From contig JAQGDQ010000243.1 of NCBI GenBank assembly GCA_030141605.1, forward strand, positions 1-20,000: a stretch of 20,000 nt of DNA. The letters are read 5' to 3'. Below, piece after piece: positions 1 to 9,816 of this stretch. A program made the translations under genes and the position numbers. The DNA is from Tubiluchus corallicola. Lineage: Eukaryota > Priapulida > Priapulimorpha > Priapulimorphida > Tubiluchidae. A model generated the notes under the pieces. It worked only from the letters and a program-made list of their open reading frames with translations, was not told where the DNA came from and made no database searches. Positions within the stretch are counted from its first letter, which is position 1. Each line of letters opens with the position of its first letter.

Positions 1-583
1 TGAGCAGAGTGTGAGAAAGTGAGAAAAGATTGGACATCATAACAAGTAAGCGAAGTGTGAGACTGAGAGGAAATACTGAACATCACAAGTGAGCACAGTG
101 TGAGAAAGTGAGAAAAGATTGGACATCATAACAAGTAAGCGTAGGGTGAGCCTGAGAGGAAATACTGAACAACACAAGTGAGCACAGTGTGAGAAAGTAA
201 GAAAAGATTGGACGTCATAACAAGTAAGCGAAGTGTGAGACTGAGAGGAAATACTGAACATCACAAGTGAGCACAGTGTGAGAAAGTGAGAAAAGATTGG
301 ACATCATAACAAGTAAGCGAAGTGTGAGACTAAGAGGATATACTGAACATCACAAGTGAGCACAGTGTGAGAAAGTGAGAAAAGATTGGACATCATAACA
401 AGTTAGCCAAGTGTGAGACTGAGAGGAAATACTGAACATCACAAGTGAGCACAGTGTGAGAAAGTGAGGAAATACTCAACATCACAAGTGAGCACAGCGT
501 GAGACTGTGAAGAAAGACTGGGCATCACAACAAGTAAGCGAAGTGTGAGACTGAGAGGAAATACTGAACATCACAAGTGAGCA
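1..583. repeat. 89-bp dimeric tandem repeat (satellite-like)
   Basis: The segment starting TGAGCACAGTGTGAG recurs at about 1, 90, 179, 268, 357, 446, 489 and 578. The period is exactly 89 bp except for one 43-bp step (446 to 489). Each 89-bp unit is itself two related halves, about 46 bp (TGAGCACAGTGTGAGAAAG...) and 43 bp (TAAGCGAAGTGTGAGACTG...), both ending in a motif like CATCACAAG or CATAACAAG. The array runs off the left edge. The period is not a multiple of three, so the short ORFs readable here are not credible genes. Confidence 0.95.
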
Positions 584-970
584 AGTAACTAAGTGACTGT
601 TACAGATGTTATGAACAAGGCTCTTAGTTACAGACTTACAGCGAAAGAAATTTACGAGCGCCGTCAATGACGATGATTGTACGCTTGTGTGGTCTCCTGA
701 AACTTTGTACAATTTGTAAACTGTGGTCTCCTGTAAACTTTGTAAACTTTATCAAATAACTAGTGAGTGCTCTCAAAATCAGCTCTCGATGAAACTGGGG
801 TTAGTTCCAAGGTCACGAAAGAAATGCCTAAACTCCACCTGAGAACTCAATACTACTAAATTGATAAAAGGCATGACTGTTATTAAGGAACATGAGAATG
901 ACGTCTGACAATAAAAAACAAACGTTTTTTTACAATCACTCGCTTTACTGATTAGAAATTCAATAAAAAA
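584..970. other. Unannotated spacer between two tandem arrays
   Basis: No gene or mobile-element hallmark is visible. The only structure is a short imperfect direct repeat: TGTGGTCTCCTG followed by AAACTTTGTA at about 688 and again, as TGTGGTCTCCTGT..., at about 722. Confidence 0.6.
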
Positions 971-2370
971 CTATGTCACTCTACTTGCGATACCTTGATT
1001 CCTTCAGTATAACTATGTCACTCTACTTGTGATACCTTGATTCCTTCAGTATAACTATGTCACTCTACTTGTGATACCTTAATTCCCTCAGTATAACTAT
1101 GTCACTCTACTTGTGGTACCTTGATTCCCTCAGCATAACTATGTCACTCTACTTTGGATACCTTGATTCCCTCAGCATAACTATGTCACTCTACTTGTGA
1201 TACCTTGATCCCTTCAGTATAACTATGTCACTCTACTTGTGATACCTTGATTCCCTCATTATAACTATGTCACTCTACTTGTGATACCTTGATTCCTTCA
1301 GTATGACTATGTCACTCTACTTGTGATACCTTGATCCCTTCAGTATAACTATGTCACTCTACTTGTGGTACCTTGATTCCCTCAGCATAACTATGTCACT
1401 CTACTTTGGATACCTTGATTCGTTCAGTATAACTATGTCACTCTACTTGTGATACCTTAATTCCCTCAGTATAACTATGTCACTCTACTTGTGATACCTT
1501 GATTCCCTCAGCATAACTATGTCACTCTACTTTGGATACCTTGATTCCTTCAGTATAACTATGTCACTCTACTAGGGATACCTTGATTCTTTCAGTATAA
1601 CTATGTCACTCTACTTGTGGTACCTTGATTCCCTCAGCATAACTATGTCACTCTACTTTGGATACCTTGATTCCCTCAGCATAACTATGTCACTCTACTT
1701 GTGATACCTTAATTCCCTCAGTATAACTATGTCACTCTACTTGTGATACCTTGATTCCCTCAGCATAACTATGTCACTCTACTTTGGATACCTTGATTCC
1801 TTCAGTATAACTATGTCACTCTACTAGGGATACCTTGATTCTTTCAGTATAACTATGTCACTCTACTTGTGATACCTTGATTCCTTCACTATAACTATGT
1901 CACTCTACTTGTGATACCTTGATCCCTTCAGTATAACTATGTCACTCTACTTGTGATACCTTGATCCCTTCAGTATAACTATGTCACTCTACTTGTGATA
2001 CCTTGATTCCCTCATTATAACTATGTCACTCTACTTGTGATACCTTAATTCCCTCAGTAGAACTATGTCACTCTACTTGTGATACCTTGATTCCCTCAGT
2101 ATAACTATGTCACTCTACTTGTGATACCTTGATTCCTTCAGCATAACTATGTCACTCTACTTGTGATACCTTGATTCCTTCAGTATAACTATGTCACTCT
2201 ACTTGTGATACCTTGATTCCTTCAGAATAACTATATCACTCTACTTGTGATACCTTGATTCCTTCAGCATAACTATGTCACTCTACTTGTGATACCTTGA
2301 TTCCTTCAGTATAACTATGTCACTCTACTTGTGATACCTTGATTCCCTCAGTATAACCATGTCACTCTAT
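971..2370. repeat. 42-bp minisatellite, 33 full units plus a partial
   Basis: CTATGTCACTCTACTTGTGA recurs every 42 bp from 971 to 2357 with no indel: the distance 1386 bp is exactly 33 x 42. The last partial unit ends near 2370. Units differ by substitutions, e.g. TTGTGATAC, TTGTGGTAC, TTTGGATAC or TAGGGATAC in the middle and CCTTCAGT, CCCTCAGC or CCCTCATT near the end. The period is a multiple of three, but the consensus has stops in all six frames (e.g. TGA in CTTGTGATACC, TAA in GTATAA), so it is not a protein repeat. Variant units show higher-order periodicity (see findings). Confidence 0.97.
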
Positions 2371-2835
2371 TAAGGGCGTTACTTAATTCTCTGAAAAAAA
2401 ATTCTTGCAAATATATCATCCCTATTCTTGACACATACGGAGGCACTCAGCAAGGCTGGACCTCTTGGACTCCTCAAGGGGCTGAGCTACAGGGGAATTA
2501 AAGTTAGGGTAATTATTTCAATCGGGAAGTCATAAATTTATGCCGGATATTACGTTAGTTTCTTAATTACAGAGATCAAAGCCAGTGCATTACGCTTTGC
2601 CGTTTTCCTGAGCTGGCTTCGTCGAAAGGCCCCCAAGCAACAAAATTCGCTCTCGTCAACAAAGCATATTATGGTCCGGATCTAAGATTTTTACTCAAAA
2701 CAAATGTCAAGATAACCTGGCTTAGTAATAATAATACCACGAAAACGTGATGGTTCAGAAATTAACAGACATTTATAGAATAAAGATAGCAGTTAAAATT
2801 GTCGCCTCTTGGAGCCAACATTAAATCCATGAACA
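2371..2835. other. Unannotated region before a LINE relic
   Basis: Mixed-composition sequence with no convincing ORF, RNA gene or repeat. The 5' part of the LINE fragment that becomes recognisable at about 2836 may begin somewhere after 2780, but I cannot place its boundary. Confidence 0.5.
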
Positions 2836-3283
2836 CACAATATTAGACAAATACGCACTAATAACAAATACGGCAACAATTCTACCACTAAACAAGGAGT
2901 ACAACTTTGGAATACCCTGCCATCAAATTTAAAACAAATCAAGTCTTTTGACGAATTCAAATCATAATTAAAAATACATACATTAAATCGTTTTGAAAAC
3001 CCAACATACATAAACGATAATATATATTCATCCACAAATTTTATTTACCCACGTCCATTTTAAATTATATGTATATATTGTATATAGTCTATTATAATTT
3101 GCGTGTAACACAATAAATTATATTTTGTTTTAAATTTTTGGCACAGTAGTTTTTAGTTTGCACTGGACGCATTTGCCTTTAACAGTTGTGTGAATTTTAT
3201 TCTCATGCTGCGATGTTCTTTTATGCTTTTATAGTTATGAATATCGATTTTTTATGGCAAATAAAGATTATTATTATTATTAT
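2836..3283 (+). pseudogene. LINE (non-LTR retrotransposon) 3' end with (ATT)n tail
   Basis: Reading + in the frame of 2836, the sequence gives the C-terminal signature seen in CR1/Jockey-type reverse transcriptase ORFs: an Asn-Ile-Arg-Gln start, then Arg-Thr-Asn with Gly, then GVQLWNTLPSNLKQIKSFDE and FKS. The family pattern is roughly 'RT..G..S..Y.G..LWN.LP..IK...S...FK..L'. An in-frame TAA follows FKS at 2965-2967. The same frame continues (LKIHTLNRFENP) to TAA at 3061, suggesting a mutated sense codon. A 3' UTR follows, then AATAAA at about 3260 and an (ATT)n tail at 3267-3283. No TSD was found, so the 5' boundary is open. The fragment is dead: only the last ~75 codons remain. Confidence 0.75.
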
Positions 3284-3505
3284 CGCAGTATATATGTGTG
3301 CCAAAACAGAATTCAGCCTACGCGCTATGCATTTGGTATTTTAATGTGTTCAGCTGAAAAGGTGCTTATTCTTCAAGTACGTTTTTATAGAGCATCAAAC
3401 AACGTCTATTGACTTTCAATGGCTCTGCACAGGGTGGCTAGAGTGGCTAGCCCCGGTGGCCAGGGTGGCTAGCCCCGATTAACACAGTAGGGTATAACAC
3501 CGTTT
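3284..3505. other. Spacer with a short GGTGGCTAG repeat
   Basis: The only structure is a cluster of the motif GGTGGCTAG/GTGGCTAGCCCC at about 3431-3475, including two GGCTAGCC palindromes. Confidence 0.6.
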
Positions 3506-3517
3506 ACTACGGTTGCG
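3506..3517. repeat. TSD, left copy (5S-SINE copy 1)
   Basis: ACTACGGTTGCG here is repeated perfectly at 4061-4072. It brackets the SINE exactly, with the 5S head starting right after it. Confidence 0.9.
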
Positions 3518-3634
3518 TACGGCCATATCACGTTGAAAACACCGGTTCTCGTCTGATCGCCTAACTTAAACAACGTAGAGCCTGGTTAGTACTTGGATGG
3601 GTGAGCGCCTAGGAATACCAGGTGCTGTAGGCTT
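3515..3634 (+). ncRNA. 5S rRNA-like SINE head (copy 1)
   Basis: A 120-nt stretch matches animal 5S rRNA along its length: TACGGCCATA..CACGTTGAA, ACACCGGTTCTCGTCTGATC, then TTAGTACTTGGATGGGTGA (box C region) and GGTGCTGTAGGCTT. Departures from a normal 5S gene include CTTAAACAACGTAGAGCC where animals usually have GTTAAGCAACGT(C/A)GGGCC, and GAGCGCCTAGGAATACC in place of GACCGCCTGGGAATACC. The fused body and the TSD beginning inside the first bases show it is a SINE promoter head, not a ribosomal gene. Confidence 0.9.
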
Positions 3635-4060
3635 GCGGGATGCCCACACTGTATCTCGGCGCTAGGCAGAGGAGGTGCACAAGCAGCCAACGGCTAGAGG
3701 GCGGAGGTCAAGTGACCCAACGCCCATGTGTAACCTTCCAAATCAGGAGTGGAGCCCCGAAGGCGGACCAGTGCAGCATGCTCACTGACTCCGGCAGCTC
3801 CTGCAGCCAACCTGGTGCCAAACGCATCGCTCCGCTTTCCTTTGGACTACACCAGGGAGGAAGAGAGGGGGTTCCTGTTGTCTAGGTAATTCAGGATCTC
3901 CATACACCTTGTCCAGGCGTGCGCCCTGGAGAGGCCACTCCAGTGGTCCAAAGGATCAGACTGCTCAGCCACAGTCGACGCTGCAGTTCCATCAATGTGA
4001 TCAATAACTGGCTCTCTTGGCGCACACTGCACTGTCTTCCAAGACAGAAGGATGTCAACA
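3518..4060 (+). mobile_element. 5S rRNA-derived SINE, copy 1
   Basis: A ~543-bp element on the + strand with four parts: a 5S rRNA-like head (to 3634), a body of ~425 bp with no protein-coding logic, a 3' end reading GACAGAAGGATGTCAACAAC, and flanking 12-bp perfect TSDs (3506-3517 and 4061-4072). The body is ~90% identical by eye to the reverse complement of 6579-7126, so this is one dispersed family. A 5S head defines the class known as SINE3; the body and tail are not ones I recognise. The tail ends in AAC-type triplets rather than poly(A), as in SINEs that borrow the machinery of a non-poly(A) LINE (inference). The ORFs readable inside it (3640-3885 +, 3847-4077 -) are incidental. Confidence 0.9.
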
Positions 4061-4072
4061 ACTACGGTTGCG
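4061..4072. repeat. TSD, right copy (5S-SINE copy 1)
   Basis: ACTACGGTTGCG, identical to 3506-3517. Confidence 0.9.
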
Positions 4073-5820
<1,748 letters not shown>

Positions 5821-5897
5821 GGAACATAGTAATCTAGCAGTCCTATACGGGTGCCTTATAAACAGAAGGCCCCTGGTTCAAACCCAGGCTATGTTCC
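5821..5897 (+). tRNA. tRNA-like sequence (pseudogene or tRNA-derived head)
   Basis: GGAACATAG (5821-5829) pairs perfectly with CTATGTTCC (5889-5897), a 9-bp closing stem. Inside it, CCTGG-TTCAAAC-CCAGG (5872-5888) is a perfect T-arm with a 7-nt loop and contains the box B motif GGTTCAAACCC. TAATCTAGCAGT (5830-5841) sits where box A belongs. GCCTT/AAGGC (5853-5857 with 5866-5870) can form an anticodon-like stem, but the loop is 8 nt, the variable region is 1 nt and no clear D-stem forms. The non-canonical spacing argues against a working tRNA. It is more likely a decayed tRNA or the promoter head of a tRNA-type SINE. No anticodon is assigned. Confidence 0.5.
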
Positions 5898-6371
5898 AAA
5901 TTTCCACATTTCCTACTCTTCAAGTTTGGTTTCAAAATTTAATTGATGGGTTTGCACCGTCATTATCTAACTTTATCTGTGTAAGTGTATCAAATTCCAG
6001 TGCCAGACTGTCTCATGGAAATCCATAAAAAGGGCTTGGTTCCTTGTTGTCATAACAATAACTTTAGTGTAGGGTAAAATGTGGGAGAATACGCTGTTTA
6101 ACAACCCGTGCGAGTAGACGGTGAATAAAGGCAGGACCAAAATGTGTTTCGTCTCGTCCAAAAGAAATCACTTTAAATCATGTTTACTAATGTTACATTT
6201 TTGCTGTTATTTAAGTTAACGCCATTTTTATTACATATATGATACGGTATTCAATTTTATAATTTAATAGATAAGCTAATGAATTTCAGCTTTCCTATGA
6301 TTTTTACATGCAGATAATGTAAATACAGATTTAGTGGTGCTAGTGGAAAAATATTGAATATTGACATGAAG
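5898..6371. other. Unannotated stretch
   Basis: No RNA gene, TSD pair or credible ORF was found; only short incidental frames on the - strand. Confidence 0.5.
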
Positions 6372-6388
6372 TGAGAGAAAGAGGAGAG

Positions 6389-6449
<61 letters not shown>
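6372..6449. repeat. (GA)n microsatellite
   Basis: GA dinucleotide tract of about 78 bp, irregular at its left end (GAGAGAAAGAGGAGAG) and pure to the right. It is the reverse-complement motif of the (CT)n array at 4943-5313. Confidence 0.95.
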
Positions 6450-6452
<3 letters not shown>

Positions 6453-6566
6453 GCAAGCAAACCTGCTAAAAAGACAATTCATCATAAGACTTTGAATTAG
6501 GTAGTCCGTCACTCAGTAGGCGTATCCTTAACATTGAGTTACACAGTTAATTAGTCAGTTAGAGAG

Positions 6567-6578
6567 TCGGTAAGATAT
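6567..6578. repeat. TSD, left copy (5S-SINE copy 2)
   Basis: TCGGTAAGATAT here and TCGGTAAGACAT at 7127-7138 (11 of 12 identical, first nine perfect) bracket SINE copy 2. Confidence 0.8.
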
Positions 6579-7126
6579 TGCTGTTGTTGGCATCCTTCTG
6601 TCTCGGAAGACAATGGACAGTGCACCAAGAGAGTCAGTTTTTGATCACATTGATGGAGCTGCAGCGTCGACTGTGGCTGAGCAGTCCGATCCTTGAACCA
6701 CTGGAGTGGCCTCTCCAGGGCGCACGCATGGGCAAGGTGTATGGAGATCCTGAGTTACCCAGACAACAGGAACCCCCTCTCTTCCTCCCTGGTGTGTCCA
6801 AAGGAAAGCGGAGCGATACGTTTGGCAGCAGGTTGGCTGCAGGAGCTGCCGGAGTCAGTGAGCATGCTGCACTGGTCGGCCTTCGGGGCTCCACTCCTGA
6901 TTTGGAAGGTTTACTCCTTTACACATGGCCGTTGTGTCACTTGACCTCCTGCGCCTGCTTTGTGCAGCCCCTCCACCTAGTGTCGAGATACATTGTGGGC
7001 ATCCCGCAAGCCTACAGTACCTGGTATTCCTAGGCGGTCACCCATCCAAGTACTAACCAGGCACTACGTTGCTTAACTTCGGTGATCAGGCCAGAACCGG
7101 TGTTTACAACGTGATATGGCCGTAGA
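6579..7126 (-). mobile_element. 5S rRNA-derived SINE, copy 2 (inverted relative to copy 1)
   Basis: The reverse complement of this 548-bp segment aligns along its whole length with 3518-4060: a 5S head at 7008-7127, the same body (e.g. CCAGGGAGGAAGAGAGGGGG, GAGAGGCCACTCCAGTGG, CTGCTCAGCCACAGTCGACG) and the same 3' end, GACAGAAGGATGCCAACAAC. Differences are scattered substitutions and small indels, so it is an independent insertion of one family, confirmed by its own TSD. Long frames here (6578-7033 + and others) are incidental and are not conserved with copy 1. Confidence 0.9.
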
Positions 7127-7127
7127 T
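7008..7127 (-). ncRNA. 5S rRNA-like SINE head (copy 2)
   Basis: The reverse complement reads TCTACGGCCATATCACGTTG ... GAAGTTAAGCAACGTAGTGC ... TTAGTACTTGGATGGGTGAC-CGCC, ending GTACTGTAGGCTT, over 120 nt. It keeps the canonical GAAGTTAAGCAACGT and GGGTGACCGCC blocks that copy 1 has lost, so it is nearer the ancestral 5S sequence. It is fused to the SINE body and so is not an rRNA gene. Confidence 0.88.
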
Positions 7128-7138
7128 CGGTAAGACAT
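7127..7138. repeat. TSD, right copy (5S-SINE copy 2)
   Basis: TCGGTAAGACAT, one mismatch to 6567-6578. Confidence 0.8.
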
Positions 7139-7671
7139 AGTTAGACGATTAGTTAGTAAGTGAGCCAGACTATTGAATGAGTTTTTTCTTCTTAGACTTC
7201 AAAGCTTGACCAACCAAGAACTCACTCCCCCATCCATGAGCTAAATAGAGTTAACTATGTTTGGGAAAACGTTCTGAGTGAATGATAGACTATTCCGTTT
7301 ATTTGTTCTGTGCAACCGCATAACATGCGATACCATTTTCTTTGTCACTAATTTGAGGCGCGTGCCTGTTTGACAAATTCACTTTCGTTTTATCAGAATG
7401 AAATTTTCTCAGTACTCAAGGCGATTGTATTTGCAAGCTGTCAAACTTGGTTTGTTCTCCAGCAAGGAAAACACAACCATAATTATGAAAAGGACAGCTA
7501 TTACACAGACAAGCACCTGAGAAAGCAAAGATTCGGTTTGGAAGTCCTGTGATTTTTAAGAAAATTTGCACAGCGTCTGCGCATTCTAATGTGAAAGGAA
7601 TTTAACAGTTTTCGGAGGAAAAATGGACTTTAGCAACAAAATGTATCACGTTGTGGCTTTATATATACATA
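7139..7671. other. Unannotated stretch
   Basis: No RNA gene, transposon end or convincing ORF. A 60-codon frame at 7370-7552 (+) has no recognisable motif. Confidence 0.5.
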
Positions 7672-8475
7672 TATAGATGTAGATGTAGATGTAGATGTAG
7701 ATGTAGATGTAGGTGTAGATGTAGATGTAGATGTAGACGTAGACGTAGACGTAGACGTAGACGTAGACGTACACGTAGATATAGATATAGATATAGATAT
7801 AGATATAGATATAGATATAGATATAGATATAGATATAGATATAGATATAGATATAGATATAGATATAGATATAGATATAGATATAGATATAGATATAGAT
7901 ATAGATATAGATATAGATATAGATACAGATACAGATACAGATACAGATACAGATACAGATACAGATACAGATACAGATACAGATACAGATACAGATACAG
8001 ATACAGATACAGATACAGATACAGATACAGATACAGATACAGATACAGATACAGATACAGATACAGATACAGATACAGATACAGATACAGATACAGATAC
8101 AGATACAGATACAGATACAGATACAGATACAGATACAGATACAGATACAGATACAGATACAGATACAGATACAGATACAGATACAGATACAGATACAGAT
8201 ACAGATACAGATACAGATACAGATACAGATACAGATACAGATACAGATACAGATACAGATACAGATACAGATACAGATACAGATACAGATACAGATACAG
8301 ATACAGATACAGATACAGATACAGATACAGATACAGATACAGATACAGATACAGATACAGATACAGATACAGATACAGATACAGATACAGATACAGATAC
8401 AGATACAGATACAGATACAGATACAGGTACAGATACAGATACAGATACAGATACAGATACAGATATAGATACAGA
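7672..8475. repeat. Compound hexanucleotide array, four phases
   Basis: About 800 bp of 6-bp repeats in four successive blocks, each differing from the next by one base: (TAGATG)n about 7674-7735, (TAGACG)n about 7735-7776, (TAGATA)n about 7777-7924 and (CAGATA)n about 7922-8475. Interruptions are rare (GGTGTAG near 7711, ACACGTAG near 7771, CAGGTACAG near 8425, one TATAG near 8463). Because 6 is a multiple of 3, both strands stay open for 270-300 codons of dipeptide repeat (Arg-Tyr on +, Ser-Val/Ser-Ile on -); these are not genes. Confidence 0.97.
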
Positions 8476-8714
8476 TTTTTGTGCTGAATGATCTAAGTTT
8501 AATTTACTGTACAGTAAACAAAAGTGAAGTATTCTCATTAAGTATAAGGCACTTTTTCAATTGGTTACACAAGGACAGCGAGAATGGCAATTGCTAACAG
8601 AAACGGAATCACAGCCTCACAAATGCAAGAAGCCTTTTCGGGTAAAATAAATGTCATGCAAGTCTACAAATAACTGGACTGTCTGTAGTCAATTTATATT
8701 TCTATCTCTGCCCC
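8476..8714. other. Unannotated short spacer
   Basis: Nothing recognisable between the hexanucleotide array and the TSD of the RTE-like element. Confidence 0.5.
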
Positions 8715-8732
8715 ATCCTACTGGTTATACCT
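8715..8732. repeat. TSD, left copy (RTE-like insertion)
   Basis: ATCCTACTGGTTATACCT here matches ATCCTTCTGGTTATACCT at 9213-9230 (17 of 18, last 12 perfect). Confidence 0.85.
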
Positions 8733-8751
8733 TCTTCTTCCCAGCTTTTCC

Positions 8752-9100
8752 CTATGCGGGGTCGCCGTTGTGAATGAGTCTTCTCCACGCATTCCTGTTG
8801 TTGACCATCTCTTCATTTATGTCTTCAATTCCCACAAGATCTTCACCGACTCTTCTTTTCAGGTGTCCATACCATCGCAATCTTGCGAGGCTTCCACTAC
8901 TTTTGCTGTTCCTCTGATATTATTATTTCTAATTTTATCTCTTCTTGTTATTCCCACCATCCATCTCAACATCCTCATCTCCACCACACCCATTTTCTTC
9001 TCTTCGGTCTTCTTTAGAGAAGCTGCTTCCAGCCCATACATTAGAGCCAGGTCTGACCACTTCTTTGTGGACTTTCCCTTTAAGTCTCGCCGACTCATTT
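8752..9100 (-). pseudogene. RTE-type ORF2 C-terminal remnant, two frameshifts
   Basis: The - strand reads, in pieces, LKGKVHKEVVRP, then in another frame ALMYGLEAASLKKTEEKKMG with EMRMLRWMVGITRRDKIRNN and IRGTAKVVEAS. In a third frame it gives ARLRWYGHLKRR...NAWRRLIHNGDPA and a TAG at 8752-8754. This order (VYKTVVRPALMYG, EMRMLRWM.G.TR.DKIRN..IRG, RLRWYGH..R, W+RLI..GDP) is the known C-terminal layout of RTE/BovB-like LINEs. The first break looks like one extra G in RP-G-ALMYG. The second, near 8885, removes a few codons between KVVEAS and RLRWYGH. The fragment cannot encode a working product. Confidence 0.85.
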
Positions 9101-9185
9101 ATAGAAGATTTTGGCGCAGGCGGATGCCCTTCCTGACCCTAACCCTCCCTATTTATCCGGGCTTGGGAGTGAGTTGGGCTGGCTA

Positions 9186-9200
9186 CCCCCCCCCCCCCCC
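9186..9200. repeat. Poly(C)15 run
   Basis: Fifteen consecutive C between TGGCTAC and AGTGGCTAC, inside the 5' module of the RTE-like element. Its exact length is prone to sequencing or slippage error. Confidence 0.85.
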
Positions 9201-9212
9201 AGTGGCTACGTT

Positions 9213-9230
9213 ATCCTTCTGGTTATACCT
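9213..9230. repeat. TSD, right copy (RTE-like insertion)
   Basis: ATCCTTCTGGTTATACCT; see 8715-8732. Confidence 0.85.
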
Positions 9231-9808
9231 ATATACCTATAACGAAAAACTTTTCACTAATCTATGAATTTTTGGGTCTCATGGGACCCTAATGGCGCAA
9301 CACAAAAACTGTTTGCCATACAACAACTGTGTACTTACTGTTTGAGCTGATAGAAAACAAGTGGAAGATAGAAAATATTTCGCTAATGTTGAAAAATTTC
9401 TAGTTTAAATTCTTTGTGTCGAATGTGTAAGTTTCATGAAAGCCAGCCAGTGATTCGCGTGTTGTACATTTCATGGACTTATTTTGGTAATTATTTTGCA
9501 GTGGGTCGCAAAGATGTTGTGTCCATTGCAAAAGCGGAAATGACCAGTGTTGATATTACGACATGAGTGTTTGTCACGTTGGGGGCATGTTTACAAATAT
9601 CAAAAATATTTTTCTCATGCAAACTATTTATCGTAAGTATTCAAACGTTTTGTAACGTTGTACGAAATACCATAGACCATTTAATAAATATCGCATTCCT
9701 TCAGCTCTATCTAATGGTAACCAGAACTTGATGACGAAGCGAGGATTTCGAAGTGATTAATTGCATTTAAAGATTTCCTGTGTTGCCGGTTTAACGAATG
9801 TTCTGAAC
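9231..9808. other. Unannotated AT-rich stretch between two LINE fragments
   Basis: No ORF, RNA or repeat that I can support. Confidence 0.5.
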
Positions 9809-9816
9809 ATCAGTCA
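9809..9816. repeat. TSD, left copy (LINE fragment at 9.8 kb)
   Basis: ATCAGTCA here and at 10178-10185. The match extends imperfectly (GAACATCAGTCAAAT vs GAAAATCAGTCACAT, 13 of 15). Confidence 0.65.

Larger units (their letters stand above)
8733..9212 (-). mobile_element. Internally deleted RTE-like LINE, 480 bp
   Basis: Bounded by an 18-bp near-perfect TSD. Read on the - strand it has three parts. First, a 5' module at about 9101-9212 contains a G15 run and AAGCCCGGATAAATAGGGAGG then GTCAGGAAGGGCATCCGCC. Second, the C-terminal end of an RTE-type ORF2 lies at 8752 to about 9100. Third, a short tail ends in GAAGAAGAAG. The 5' module joined straight to the ORF2 terminus means most of ORF2 is missing, yet both ends are present. 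That fits a non-autonomous deletion derivative rather than ordinary 5' truncation (inference). Confidence 0.8.

Noticed and set aside
37-712. Short repetitive - strand frames (FSISSQSHTSLTC...)
   Set aside because: Translations of the 89-bp satellite; the period is not a multiple of three.
971-2370. CRISPR array
   Set aside because: The whole 42-bp period is repeated; there are no variable spacers and no cas genes, and the context is eukaryotic.
3515-3634. A genuine 5S rRNA gene
   Set aside because: Mutated in the internal control region, fused to a shared SINE body and bounded by a TSD that includes its first bases.
6578-7033. 151-codon + strand frame
   Set aside because: Lies within the inverted 5S-SINE copy; the frame is not maintained in the homologous copy at 3518-4060.
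7630-8538. 302-codon and 278-codon open frames over the hexanucleotide array
   Set aside because: They are dipeptide translations of a 6-bp repeat, open on both strands because the period is a multiple of three. There is no unique sequence, start context or domain.
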